Source of the DNA: Nothophaeocryptopus gaeumannii
Lineage: Eukaryota; Ascomycota; Dothideomycetes; Mycosphaerellales; Mycosphaerellaceae
Direction: 5' to 3'
DNA: 64,000 nt
NCBI GenBank assembly: GCA_031771865.1
Contig: JASISA010000009.1
Location: 1,798,001 to 1,862,000, forward strand
Shown: positions 32,054-43,635 of the stretch, piece after piece
How positions within the stretch are numbered: position 1 is the stretch's first letter
Layout: each line of letters starts with the position of its first letter
Notes under the pieces: generated by a model
What the model saw: the letters and a program-made list of their open reading frames with translations, nothing else
The model's database searches: none
What the model was told of the DNA's origin: nothing
Position numbers and translations under genes: made by a program

Positions 32054-34392
32054 TCACGCCCACACAGTCTCAATCTTCAACTCCGGCTCATCCTCCTCAC
32101 ACTGCAACCTCAACCTCTTCAACATCTGCCGCATTCCCGCCCTACCCAACCTATTATCCCGCAGTATTCGACAATCCAGCTTCGGGCCTCGCACTTCCTT
32201 GATCGATCTCACTCTTGCTTCTTTGACGCGTTCATCCTGGCAAGACTTCGGCAGATAAGCTTCGATGCGGAGAAAGAAGTCTTCGACTGCCGGGAAATCC
32301 TCCATTGTACAGTACACCTCGCCTTCGGAAGGGATGCCCCAGTCAATTATGATGGTGGCTTGGTCGAAGATGTCCTCGGTGGAGTCTGGGAAGGGAGTTT
32401 GTGATGTGCGAAGGAGGGGGGTTTGTTGGGGTGCTGGAATCTGCTGTTTGGGCGCGGGAGCCGGATCAGCCTGGTGAAAGTTTGCGACTGGCGGATGCTC
32501 AGGCTTGTACGTCAACGCGGGCGAGCTCATGGAAGCAGTCTTGAGCACGGACGCGTCGATTCGGTCGATCGCGGAGGTTTGGCCGGATTGATGAGATCGT
32601 GCCTGCTGAGGTGCTGGAGTGTGCTCCTTGGGCCCAGGAGTCGGATCAGCTTTGTTGCTCTCTGCGGCTGCAGGCGAGGCCGACGCCGTGAGTTGGGCCT
32701 GGGCGCTCTGGTCTGTGGCAGGAGCCTGAAGTGGATGACGACAAAGCATTTGCTGGGGCGCTGGAGTATGCTGTCTGAGCCCGGGAGTCAGATTGGATAT
32801 GCTGCTGTCTCCGCCGGCGGGCGAGGGAGAACTGACGTGCGTGTCACTCCATTTGATGCCTTCGCTCAAGGAAGTCCAGGCAATGGATGCAACGTGCTGG
32901 AGCTCAGGTCTGGTCGACGCTTTTGGCAAATCCGTTCGCTCTTTGCCGCCTTTTCTACTATCTGGAGGAGTCAGGATGCCTTCGTCTTTCGTCCCCAGAT
33001 TGAGAGTGTCCTGAGCAGGGGAGCAGTCTCTCTTTCGTGGGCTGACAGCAATGGTCGTGCTCTGCTGCTGAGTTTCGCTGCTGGCCATCGCTGGATTTTG
33101 CCTTTGAATCGTTCGAAACGGGTCGGAGATCGACTCGGACGCCTCTTGAAACTCTTGGAACACGGCCCGATACAGTGCCAGTCTGTCCCTTTCCATCTGC
33201 TCTCGAATCTTTGCACATCTCGCGGAATCCTCAGGGCTTCGCACGAAAGGACCCATCGGTGGACCTGACCGACGGTCTCCGGTCTTGGAAGACTCAAACA
33301 CTGGTTCGTATACGTCTCTTCCATTACTGAATGGCGGGATCGGGTATTTCTGGCGTACTTTATCGGCGGCAGTTTTGATTTGATGGACACCATCTGTTGT
33401 GGTGTTTGGCGCGGGACTCTTTTCGCCTTGTGCTTCTGCATCGTTCTCTGACATGCTCGCTGATTCGATTGCCGACATGAAGGCCTCCGGAGCAACAGTC
33501 GAAGGCTGCAGACTCGACATGGAGGCCACTGGAGCTGGAGCTGGGGCCGGAGTTACACCTGAAGGCTGCATACCTGTCAGCATCAACGAAAACAGTCTCG
33601 AGGACGAGGGGACTTACTTCATGACTGAAGCGCATCTTTTTCGCAGCCCGTGCCTGGTCATCCTCAATGGCCTTCTCGCCGCTGTCGGGTGCCAGAGCTG
33701 GAGATTTTTGACGCACATTCCAGAACTGCCTTGGACCAGATGGATATGACGGGACCTCAATGTCTTCGAGATCATCAACCACCGACGTTTCGCCTGCATC
33801 TGTCTCTGCGTCCGAGTACAGAGAAGTGAGCGAGCTATCGCTTTCGTCACTTTCGTCACTGTCGTATGACGATGCTCTTCTTCGAATAGGAACCGAGCGA
33901 GCCCGTCTCGCGCCCTCTCTTGCTCTGCTGGATTCGTAGCGGCGGATGCATTTGAGCTGTATCCAGCCCCGGAAGAGCGCACGGAGTCTGTGCCAGAATG
34001 TCAGCAAATCCGCGGCAGCTGGTGGAGCTCTTCCCAACATACTTGAGGTTATCATCTTCTTTGTCATAGTACAGGTTGCGACTGTACAATCCGCCCCATT
34101 CATTGCTCTGAGCGTCCACGAGCCAAGCCGATCGATCCTGGGATTTGGAAGGCCATATCAAGGGCCCCATCGACCTGAAGACTTGGTCGATTTCGAACAC
34201 CAATTGCCTCGAAGCACGAATGTCGGGTTGTTTGTACTTGCCGTACTTGACCACGATTGGATCAATATGCTGGAAGAGCTCACAGACTGGCCAACCGCGA
34301 GCATTATCCTTGAGATAGCCCTGTTCGATGCTGAAGCCAAGCTGGCGCTCATAATCGCGGTTGCCCATCCGCTTGCGACCTGCACGAGGCAT
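32054..34392 (-). CDS. Hypothetical protein, member of a divergent paralog pair (gene A)
   Basis: I built three exons: 34392-34043, 33987-33618 and 33565-32054, 743 residues, with phases that agree. Residues 1-116 form an N-terminal domain (FEIDQVFRSMGPLIWPSKSQ, then NEWGGLYSRNLYYDKEDDNL) that aligns with the gene at 35133-36199. The middle is low-complexity with an acidic DSDESDESDS run and three repeats around a PAPQQ core spaced about 50 residues. The C-terminus (MEDFPAVEDFFLRIEAYLP...RAGMRQMLKRLRL) aligns with the C-terminus of the neighbour. The basic start (MPRAGRKRM) and charged middle suggest a nuclear protein. I do not recognise the family. Confidence 0.75.
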
Positions 34393-35132
34393 GCTGCGCT
34401 CTGTGTGTGTGGTGATGGTAGATAATGTCGAAAGAGAAGAGAGATGGAGAGAGCTCAATACGCTCGCGTTTGTTGCCGGCAGACAAGTCAATCCGCGCAT
34501 TGAAGCGTACATGCGCATGCTTGCATGACAGCCTGCGAGTAGCTCTCCATCTGCAGGCGCTATCCATTCTTGAACCATCTTGCACTCAAGATGCCTTCAT
34601 GATCTTGGACGAAGAACAAGCGTAATCAGATTCATCATCTTTCTGCACGCGCTTCTTGGTTCTGCGTTGATTTGTCTGGTCGATGGCAGGGTTACGTTGC
34701 CAACTGCCCGGCAACATCAACGCAGCGTTGTGGACCCCTGCATTCAACCCATGCACCGTCGTGCTTGTCACGGTACACAGACCTTTTCATCACATTGCAA
34801 GTTGCACCAAAAACATCAAAGATCAACGGTGCATTCGGCCAGCGGCGTCAATGGCCTTTCGCGAAAACCTATGGCTGTTCATTGCGCGCTTCACGCAATG
34901 AAGCCTCCACTGAGAGCTTAGTTTGGCCGTGAACCATCGTAGCTGCCGGTCCCCCTGCAGTATGCCGCAGCCGATAGTGACTGATATCAATGGTTGATGC
35001 AATGTCAATGAAGGTAGCATGCGTCAAACGCCACCTGTACTTGCACTCGCGAATCCTGCCCTCTGCTCGATAGGTGTTTCTACAAATCTGTGTTTCCTGA
35101 GTACGCTCTGGGAGCATCTCATCGAGCTGAAG
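34393..35132. promoter_or_regulatory. Intergenic region between divergent paralogs
   Basis: 740 bases between the two start codons; it must contain both promoters. No element recognised. Confidence 0.45.
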
Positions 35133-36199
35133 ATGGATGATGGTAGATACCATGACTGGTCAATGGAAGACCTTCAGCACCGATTAGGCATCAAATGGGC
35201 AGTCAGAGGCCAGTTCGAGAAGTGCAAAGATTCGCCCCTGCCGCAGGTTCAACGAGCCATTTGGGATCTAGGACGAGAGCTGACCTACCTCACTCATCCC
35301 AAAATCAGAACAGCTCTTTGTGCTCTCGGAAAGTACGATGCGGCATTCGAACGCATTGGCCCTCAGATGTGGCCTGACTCAGACGAGAGGTACAAGTGGC
35401 TGGCTAGAGCGACAGAGTGTACTTTCGATGGCCTTTGGAAACGGGATCTGTTCTTTTCGAATGAGCTCGACCGAATGATGTCGGTGCCAAGTACTTCTGC
35501 GACGGAAATGATTACGAAGCTAATGTCTACGCGTATAGCCTCCGAGATCGTTTCCAAATGCTGATGAGCGAGAAGATCATCTCATACCAAGCCTCACAGA
35601 AGATCGAGTACACCAAGACAGGCGTGAAGAGAGGCTCGGCACACCAGGGTTTCGCTCTCCCAAAAGATCAGCGCGCTACAATATTCAGCGCACCACACAA
35701 GCGACCGCACTCCGCCTGCGATCCCGACAAAGACGACACTGCAAGATTCCACCAGCGTTTCCGTCAGGACATACGCGCTGGCTCCCAACACCCTACGTCG
35801 ATCCGACAAGCAAACGACCAACCGTTGAACGGTGAATCTCCTTCTCAGCACAAGTCCAGTGCCGAGGAGGTTGCTTCTGCGAACATGGAGCTGTTGGAGA
35901 AGGTACTGGCGGACACTAGGTTGAAGATCAATCTGGATGAGCCGTTCGGAGCAAAGCTTGACGTGAGTCTCGAAGCATGCTACTCCCCCGATGAGCTATT
36001 TTCGAGAATCAAGAAGCACCTCTCATACTATCGCGCCGACGATGCGAGGATGATCGAGAAGCTGAGCTGTGGAGCAACGCCGTCTAAGCTGTTGCAGCTG
36101 CGACGAGGGAATCTTGAGGACTACTTCTATCTGATCAGGATGCTGGTGAGCGAGAGAGGAGAAGCGCGGTTGCCTCCTATGTTTGTGACATGGACTTGA
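35133..36199 (+). CDS. Hypothetical protein, member of a divergent paralog pair (gene B)
   Basis: Exons 35133-35479 and 35539-36199 give 335 residues. The 59-nt intron (weak donor GTCGGT, AGCTAATG branch, TATAG acceptor) falls at the same alignment position and phase as the first intron of gene A: A joins DNLK|LRALFRG and B joins DRMI|LRDRFQM. The N-terminal domain has FERIGPQMWPDSDERYKWL and TFDGLWKRDLFFSNELD, parallel to A. The C-terminal domain (SPDELFSRIKKHLSYYRAD...LEDYFYLIRMLV) matches A's. B lacks the long low-complexity middle. Unrecognised family; without the intron the two conserved halves lie in different frames. Confidence 0.72.
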
Positions 36200-36376
36200 G
36201 ATTGGAATCGGTGAGCCCTCTGCGGAATCGGACAGCGTTAGCCACCTTTCATGCATGCAGGCCATGCGGCCTCATGCCTTGACAGCTCATGGGCCTATCT
36301 CACTCACTACAGCCTGATCTGATCACATCCGGTAACGTACAAAATCTCACCGTACCTTCAAATTCACGCTTTCTTA

Positions 36377-38094
36377 ATGTCCAATTCTTCCTTAGCCGGC
36401 ATGTGGCTCCTCGAGACTTCGACTATGCAACTTCGATATGTTGATAACTCAAAGAGCGTGCGTTATGCCACTCTCTCACACCAGGAGGTCACCTTTGGGG
36501 AGTTTACCAGCGGCATGGGACGAGACAAGTCTGGCTTTCAGAAATTTGCCAACGCCTGCTCTCAGGCGCAGAAAAACGGTCTCCTCTACGTATGAATCGA
36601 CAAAGTGTGCATCGATAAGGAAAGCTCTTCTGAACTGTCGGAAGCAATTAACTCAACGTGGCGATGGTATTATGATGCCATCGTCTGCTTTGTGTATCTA
36701 TCAGATCTTTCCGGAGACTGTCCACGACTTGAAGATGAAGCAGGTCCGTTTGATGATCTTGTAGAACCAGACCCGTCGACCTTTCTGTAGCGAGCATCGC
36801 TTGCCAAGTGTCGATGGTTCACTCGAGGATGGACACTCCAAGAGCTTATTGCCCCGAAGAGGGTCGCTCTGTACGCTTCTGACTGGAGGCCCATAGGAAC
36901 CAAAGCATCTCTGGTCTCGACACTAAGCACGATCACCGGTATCGATAAACTGGCGCTTCAAAACCGCGAATCCTTGGGAGACTGTCATCGCGAGAAAGAT
37001 GTCATGGGCAGCTAATCGAGATACTCTTCGGATCCAAGACCGTGCGCATTCCATGCTTGGTATCTTTGGAATCAACATGCCTCTCATGTATGGTGAAGGC
37101 CACAGAGCCTTTATCAGACTACAAGAAGAGATCATCAAGAACTCGACAGATCATCCAATCTTCGCCTGAGAGTGGACAGCGATGTTGAGGTGCAGCAGCC
37201 CAGAAATTTTTCACCTTGCAACTTCTCCTGGGCAATTTCTTTTGGGCCGTCATATGATACGATGGACAAGTAGAGCCGTAGATCGGTCGTATTGTCTCAC
37301 CAATCTTGGCGTGTTCCAAGAAGCAAGGGCAGTCTCTTGTCATGCTCAACTGTTGCTTTAACGATGATCTACACGGGCCAATTGCTCTAGAGCTTACTCA
37401 AAGACATGAGGACTGGACGCCGCAGGACGAGGTATGGCTTTCTGACACTGCCAATTCCTGGGTAACATGGCGACCCGGTACCAGCAGGCTCACAGTGTGC
37501 GAATGGGCTGCTCAGACTGGCATCAAGCCGCTCGCCTCATTGCGACATCACCCTTCCTCACGGTTCATGGAGTTGCTGCCGCCAAAGAACTGGATCATAC
37601 AGACTGCAGATTGCCCTGACCCTTTCCAGATCAAGCAAGCCTGGCCTGAACCCTCGTGGAATACACGCACTGGCGTGATGAACTTGCCTCTGGAAAGTCC
37701 TTATCCAGATTGTGTCATTACAAGTGTCGAGCTGGCATCTGTGGCATCCAGATTCACACTTTCATTAGCAACCTCATGCAATACATACCGAAGCGTTCGC
37801 AACGAACACACCCCGTGGAATCCTGTCTTAATGGCGAGTGGGCTTCCACATCAGCAAGCTAGGCGCCGATTGAAAGACGAGGCTGCTCACGCTCGCACTA
37901 CCGCTAAATTTGAAGCGCTGTTGCCCAGCTGTGATGCGACCGTTCATGTGAAGACGGCAGCATTAGGCATTCTCGGAGACTTGGTCTACGAGATCAGGGC
38001 AGTGAAGCAAAGTGACAAGAGAGAATGTTGGCCAGAAACAGCGCATACTCCGTTCAATGGGCCCTTAACATCCAGACGAGATTTCGCTTCATGA
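36377..38094 (+). pseudogene. HET-domain (heterokaryon incompatibility) gene, inactivated
   Basis: HET domains act in fungal nonself recognition and can trigger cell death. The frame from ATG 36377 shows YATLSHQEVTFGEF, then V*IDKVCIDKESSSELSEAIN (normally VWIDTCCIDK), CFVYLSDL, RWFTRGWTLQELIAP and LYASDW, a complete HET core. It is broken by TGA at 36593-36595 where Trp is conserved and by TAG at 36788-36790. A frameshift lies near 36965-36990: KMSWAANRDTLRIQDRAHSM continues in the next frame to LGIFGINMPLMYGEGHRAFI. A further TGA follows at 37167-37169 (IFA*, normally IFAW). A C-terminal part remains open from about 37306 to 38094. Two breaks are TGG to TGA, the change RIP produces. Confidence 0.9.
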
Positions 38095-38180
38095 GGCCAT
38101 GCTGCAGGCAAAATGGAAGTGAACGGTAAGAGTAGATGAGCAATGGTCCTTGACTAGCTCTTTCCAAACCACACATTGTC

Positions 38181-41100
38181 CTAGTCATCATCACTATCTT
38201 CGACAATAAACGCCGCTCTAGCCGGTCTCCTGGGCGCAGGCTTTGAGACCGGCAATTCGTCTTCATCGTCGCTGGCTGCCATGTTTGCCGCCGAAGCCGT
38301 GTTGGCGGAGACATCTTTCAGTGGCTGATCCGCAGGCGGCGAAGTCGCTGGAGTCTGGGATCTCATCTCAACATCGTCCTCCAGTCTCCTCGTCACAGGC
38401 TCCTCCTCCTCATCATCTTCATCCAACTCTGAGCTCTCCTCCTCTCGATCCGAAATCTCAATCGGACTACCCTTCCTCACTTTCCTCCTAGCCGGTGGCG
38501 TTGACTTCGCTGACAACTCCGCCTCACTCTCACTTCCACTCTCATCCCCAGCATCAATCATGATCTGGTCCTCATCACTGTCCACAGTCTTCGACTTTTT
38601 ACTCTTCTTACCCGCCTTCTTCGCCGGCGCACTCTTCCTCTTCCTCCCCTTCTTCCTTCCCGTCTCGGCAGCTTCCTCTTCCTCCGCCTCGACCTTCTCG
38701 ATATGCTTCTTAATCGCACCGCTAATATCACTATCTGTCTTCTTCCGCCTCTCAGCCTCCAACCGAAAGAACTCGGCGTCCGCCTCAGCATCGCTTTCAT
38801 CATCGGAAGCCGTAATGTAGAGTTTTGACTTGATCTTCGCGTTCTTCTCTTTGTCTTTGCGCTCTTTCGCTTTGCGGCGCTCTTCCAATTCTTCGTCAGT
38901 CCTTTCGACAGCGTTTCGAAGCTTCCTCCGTTTCTTTGGGTTGTCGTCATCACGAGCTTTGCGTTTCTCGCGGAGATTGGGTGGGAACATGGCGTCGTCG
39001 ATGCCGCCACCGCTGCCGGAAGCATCAGTCTCGGAGTCATTGTCATCGAAGGTGGCACCGCGGCGGGCTGAGGCTTTAGAGCGGATGAAGTCGCCGGCTG
39101 TCTTGTCCTCATCAAATGAAGGAGGGATGAACTCAGCCTTCTTGATTTGTTCAAGAGCTTCCTTGATCTGAGAGGCCGAGCGTTGAGATGGGATGATCCA
39201 GTATGCGTCGACGTCCTCTGGGAGGCCTACTCGTTGTAGGCCGAGGGTGGTGAGCAGGAGCCGGAGATGCTTGTCTTTGAAGAGCGCCATCTTTCGCTCA
39301 TCGTTATCTGGCGAGAGTAAGATGGATGGCGCTGGGATGGGTTCTGTTGCTGCGCTTTGCTCGGTCTCATCTATCCTGCCAGAGCGTAGAGCTAACTCGT
39401 CTTCCCACGCCTGCCGTTCGTCCGCGGCGCTCTGGAGTTGCTTCTTCACCCACTCAAGATCATCTGCCTTGGCCTGCTCGATCAGAAGCGAGGTAGCTAT
39501 GCCGACTCTTTGCTCCTCTGCAACGGAAGGCTTCAGCTCCAGCTCAGCGGGTGGCCGAGGTGGTCGCTTCTCGACTACTTTCTCGTAGCCATTTTGAAGG
39601 TAGAACAAGGTGTTTGGAATCTTCGAGAAAAGCATCTCCACGATAGCAGCCTCTCTCCAGCCGTCACCCTCTGTTGGTCGTTCTACCCATTTGATGCATC
39701 TCCGGAAGACTTGTTGTACGAGTTGCTCCCAGTCTATGAAGCCTTCCATTCCAGGATCAAGCCCTTCGGGCCCCTTAATGAGCTTTTGGAACAAAGCCAG
39801 TATGTCGACGCGGAATAGCAGCACTGCGAGCTCATGCTTGAATGCTAGTCGGTAAAGATATCGATGCGCACGCTTGAGCTGGACAGGGGTAAGATCGCGG
39901 TAGTATGTAACAAGGGAGATGAATGTGTCCACACAAGGCTGGGAGAGGAATTTGGCGGAGAATTTTGCAAAATCGAACTTGCGTTCAGATACCGCGCGGT
40001 GAGCCTCTCGTTCGTCCTCGGCAGCATCTTCAGCATCCTCGCCTTGGCCAGTCTTCTGTTGCTGCTGTTTCCTCGCTCGCCGCTTCGAACGGATCTGCAG
40101 GTCGACGTTCTGCTTGCTGTACCGCTCCAGCATTCGGACGAAGACATGCACGCATTCTGTGACAGCGTCCAGATAGGCAAAGCCTTGGTGTGTATATCCT
40201 CGAAGAATCTGTACGATGCGGTCATGTGTCGACTCTTCGTAAAATATGCGGTTCTGAATGTTCTCGGCAATCTCCTGGTCCTCTTCATCCTTGCTCTCGG
40301 TCATGCTTTGGACAGTAAGAAGAATCTGGGTGAAGCACAACAACGTCGCCTGTAGATCCTGCCAGCTCTTGTTGTCAAATGCGCTCTGCATCTGTCTGTT
40401 GAGCAGCACAAATGTCTCTTGGTCAAGCACTGCCGCAATGTACGCGAAGGTGTTGTCCTCGGAGCTCGTCTGTGTTTGTCGGGCCGAGTTCCGTGTGCTG
40501 TCTCTTCGCGACTGGTCTCTCCGAGCAGCTTCCGCATTCAGGAACCATGAGATCAGGTAAAAATACTGCTTCGGATGCATGCTCTCTTGTATTCGATCAG
40601 ACTCTCCAGCCATAGCTTTCCGCAAGCTTGCAAACATCGGATTGAAGGATGAGTCCAGAAAATCCTCCACGAATCGCCGCACATGCTTCCTCGCGCTCTC
40701 TGTCAATTCCACTCGCATGCCAAACTCTGAGTGCTCGTCAAACTCATGCGCCAGCTTTCCACGGTACTGTGGCTTGTTCCACTTCTTGCTCGCATCCATC
40801 TGGCGCAATGTGTCCGTCTCATTCGTCATTGGCGTCTGGCCTGATACAGTCGACAGCTTATTGTTCTCTCGCTGCACCCAGATCATGGTCCCGAACCGGT
40901 TGTGTCTGGTCGGAGCATGTCTTTTGTAGCTGTCATGCATCGCTTTCTCCTTTTGCAACAAGCTCTTCAGCTCCTGTGTCTCTTCTGTTGCGACCTGCTC
41001 TTTCTTCATGAACAGCTTCCGCGCATCGATGCCCTTCAGCAGGTGGAACAAAATCTCCAGCAAGATAACGTCCTGCTCTTGGAACTCATCACCCAAGCTG

Positions 41101-41783
41101 GAGCCAATGGTAAGCAACACATTGAATATGTCCTGGTAGTAGAATGACTCGATGGTCGCAGATCGGCTGATCTCGTTCTCGTCGCCTTGTGAAGGTAGGT
41201 GTTGCGGCTGCGTGATCATGGCCATGTTCCGGAAGAAGTAGAGCACCAGTTTGATGATGCCCTCAAGTCTCTTGCTCCTCTCCCGTCTGGGCGTAGCCAT
41301 TGCGGGAAGTGCAACGCGCACCACTGTACGTAGTATCTTTGCATATTCGTAGTTCAGGATCGCGCGCTTATATCCAACTTGCGCGAGCTGCAGATACGGT
41401 ACATGCCTGTGATGGTTCACAGTGGCCTTCTCCGGCTCCAGCTGAAGAGGCCATGTCAATGGCACCAAAAGCTCCAAGCATGCCAACGCAAGCTTGGACC
41501 TATGCTTATTATCCTGCGCATCTTCTGACCAAAGAGATAGGATCTCCAACAGGTCGCCGTTGACCAAATTCGCTTCGGCGAGTACGCGCTTGACATCCAA
41601 CCGATTCGTCTTCTCATCGTATAATCGTAGCCATCTTTGCAAGTCTTTCAATACGGCCGTCGCGTCGTCGCCGACAGAGTAGGTATCATCGTATGTGGAC
41701 CGGCCACCAACGGCATTGACGAGGGAGGAGACGTATGCGCGGACTTCGGGATCAACTGTCGTGCTCTTCTCGAATGGGTCCAT
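38181..41783 (-). CDS. TOF1: Replication fork protection protein Tof1/Swi1 (Timeless family)
   Basis: Tof1 travels with the replisome together with Csm3/Swi3 and Mrc1, pauses forks and signals S-phase checkpoint activation in the nucleus. A single 1200-codon frame has the Timeless N-terminal domain (about residues 30-290: LVNGDLLEILSLW, LACLELLVPLTWPL, RAILNYEYAKILRTVVRVAL, QDVILLEILFHLLKG). The middle conserved region includes YYRDLTPVQLKRAHRYLYRL and a second block near GLQRVGLP. The C-terminal 250 residues are alternately basic and acidic (KKGRKRKSAPAKKAGKK, SSELDEDDEEEE), a likely nuclear localisation and interaction tail. Length matches filamentous fungal homologues and there are no introns. 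Confidence 0.94.
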   Translation of the reverse strand: MDPFEKSTTVDPEVRAYVSSLVNAVGGRSTYDDTYSVGDDATAVLKDLQRWLRLYDEKTNRLDVKRVLAEANLVNGDLLEILSLWSEDAQDNKHRSKLALACLELLVPLTWPLQLEPEKATVNHHRHVPYLQLAQVGYKRAILNYEYAKILRTVVRVALPAMATPRRERSKRLEGIIKLVLYFFRNMAMITQPQHLPSQGDENEISRSATIESFYYQDIFNVLLTIGSSLGDEFQEQDVILLEILFHLLKGIDARKLFMKKEQVATEETQELKSLLQKEKAMHDSYKRHAPTRHNRFGTMIWVQRENNKLSTVSGQTPMTNETDTLRQMDASKKWNKPQYRGKLAHEFDEHSEFGMRVELTESARKHVRRFVEDFLDSSFNPMFASLRKAMAGESDRIQESMHPKQYFYLISWFLNAEAARRDQSRRDSTRNSARQTQTSSEDNTFAYIAAVLDQETFVLLNRQMQSAFDNKSWQDLQATLLCFTQILLTVQSMTESKDEEDQEIAENIQNRIFYEESTHDRIVQILRGYTHQGFAYLDAVTECVHVFVRMLERYSKQNVDLQIRSKRRARKQQQQKTGQGEDAEDAAEDEREAHRAVSERKFDFAKFSAKFLSQPCVDTFISLVTYYRDLTPVQLKRAHRYLYRLAFKHELAVLLFRVDILALFQKLIKGPEGLDPGMEGFIDWEQLVQQVFRRCIKWVERPTEGDGWREAAIVEMLFSKIPNTLFYLQNGYEKVVEKRPPRPPAELELKPSVAEEQRVGIATSLLIEQAKADDLEWVKKQLQSAADERQAWEDELALRSGRIDETEQSAATEPIPAPSILLSPDNDERKMALFKDKHLRLLLTTLGLQRVGLPEDVDAYWIIPSQRSASQIKEALEQIKKAEFIPPSFDEDKTAGDFIRSKASARRGATFDDNDSETDASGSGGGIDDAMFPPNLREKRKARDDDNPKKRRKLRNAVERTDEELEERRKAKERKDKEKNAKIKSKLYITASDDESDAEADAEFFRLEAERRKKTDSDISGAIKKHIEKVEAEEEEAAETGRKKGRKRKSAPAKKAGKKSKKSKTVDSDEDQIMIDAGDESGSESEAELSAKSTPPARRKVRKGSPIEISDREEESSELDEDDEEEEPVTRRLEDDVEMRSQTPATSPPADQPLKDVSANTASAANMAASDDEDELPVSKPAPRRPARAAFIVEDSDDD

Positions 41784-42398
41784 TATATCGTCCTCTGTCC
41801 TCGTTTAGCTGTTCGTAGGACTCGTCTAGCAGCGTAAAAGTGACGGAAGTATCATATTGGGTCGTAGTCGTATCCGTTGTATGTTTGCAGTTGTACTGTT
41901 GTTCTGTTCAATGCTGTCGGCGCTGCGGTTCGAGCTTCACGCGAAGACGCGTTTCGAGACGCGCGCGTTTGGCCCGATCCCGAGGTCTTCCGTAGTGCGG
42001 CAGACTAGATGCATTATGTCCCACTGCATACCCTGGCCCGAGGCTTGTACATGCATAATCTGATCTCTCCACATGTCTTCTCTCACACAGTCTTGCGGTC
42101 ATCTTGCAGACATCATGACAGTTCCTCATCGCATCCTGGCATCGCATCTCTTGTTCAAGTTTCCTCGTCCCACCAATGGCGTACATTTGAATTCATCTTT
42201 GCTCAGCACAAAATGGGAGCTTGGACCAGCTTTCACAAAGACATACCCCTGTCGATAGTGGATGTGGGGAGCTCTCACATGTGCCGAGCTTGACCTCACT
42301 TTCCGTTCACTTTCTTGATCTGATATTGCAGTCAACACTAGCTCCTTCTTTGTTCGCTGTCTGTTCGTCCCTCCCACGCCAGCAGCAGCCTCGTCACC
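41784..42398. promoter_or_regulatory. Divergent intergenic region
   Basis: 615 bases between the ATGs of TOF1 (minus) and the dehydrogenase (plus). No element recognised. Confidence 0.45.
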
Positions 42399-43635
42399 AT
42401 GATCACCAGACGCGCTCTTGCCTCGTCGTCGTCCCACGCCTCCCGCCAGTCCGTCTCCGTCTCCGTCTCACCGACATGGGTGCACCGGTCCTTCTCGAGC
42501 TCCCGTGCTTGCTTGATGGCGGATGGCCAAGGCAACGTTGAACCTGCCATCGTCAATCGATTGGGCGTCGTCGGCGTTGGCCAGATGGTATGCTGTTTAT
42601 TCACCTCCTCGCCGACCTCGCTGCCCTCCCACTGGCGAATCACGTCTACTGTAATGCAGCTGACCTGACAGCAGCCTTGAACGCAGGGCTTAGGGATTGC
42701 GCTGGTGGCCGCCAGGGCTGCAGGTGTTCCCGTCACACTTGTCGACACAAACCAGCAATCCCTGGACAAGGGCCTCGCCTTCGCCGACAAACTGCTCAAG
42801 AAGGATGTGGACAAGCAGAAGATCACCGCAGACGTTGCCGATGCTGTGCGCGGACGCCTCGCCACGTCGACCACGCTGGACGACCTGAGCGACGTGGACA
42901 TGGTCATCGAAGCCGTCCCCGAGATTGTCGACCTCAAGACCAAGATCTTTGCCCAGCTGGCTCAGACATGTCCTACCCACGCCGTCCTGGCCACTAATAC
43001 CTCATCCATATCGATTACGCGCATTGCCGCCAGCACGACCAAGGTATGCCACATCCATGTCACTGCCGGATCTACCCACTATCTGCTTGATCTGCTTGCA
43101 TGTCACCTGCAGCATTGCATAACTCTATCCGTTGTCATGCTGATTGCCTTCGCTCTGATAGGATCCCACCGACCTCAGTGCTTCCTCCCGCGTCGTCTCT
43201 ACTCACTTCATGAATCCTGTCCCTGTCCAGAAAGGCGTCGAGATCATCTCGGGCTTGCAGACTTCGCCGCAAACCCTCGCCACCGCAATCAAGTTTTGCG
43301 AGCGCATGGGCAAAGTCACTTCCACCTCCGCCGATTCACCGGGTTTCCTCGCGAATCGCATCCTGATGCCTTACATCAATGAGGCTGTAATATGTCTCGA
43401 GACGGGTGTTGGCGACGAGAAGAGCATAGATGATATCATGAAGAATGGAACGGCTGTGCCTATGGGTCCACTGCAACTAGCGGACTTCATCGGGCTGGAC
43501 ACATGCCTCTCGATTATGGAAGTCCTACACACGCAGTTGGGAGATTCCAAGTATCGGCCCGCAGTCCGGCTCAGGCAGATGGTCGATGCCGGTTGGCTGG
43601 GCAAGAAGACCGGCAAAGGTTTCTACAACTACTAA
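42399..43635 (+). CDS. 3-hydroxyacyl-CoA dehydrogenase, mitochondrial type
   Basis: The enzyme oxidises L-3-hydroxyacyl-CoA (or 3-hydroxybutyryl-CoA) with NAD in fatty-acid beta-oxidation. Exons 42399-42587, 42687-43043 and 43162-43635 give 339 residues. The N-terminus is Ser/Arg-rich (RRALASSSSHASRQ, RSFSSSRA), a likely mitochondrial presequence. The splice restores the NAD-binding loop GVVGVGQM|GLGIALVAARAAG. VIEAVPEIVDLK and NTSSISIT are typical. The third exon has HFMNPVPV (the catalytic His region), DSPGFLANRILMPYINEA, GPLQLADFIGLD and the terminal GWLGKKTGKGFYNY. No peroxisomal targeting tripeptide is present, since it ends FYNY. Confidence 0.95.

Noticed and set aside
32054..33586. Gene A as a single-exon 510-residue protein
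   Set aside because: Its N-terminal Met codons lie inside an intron; upstream exons with matching phase and paralog alignment extend it to 743 residues.
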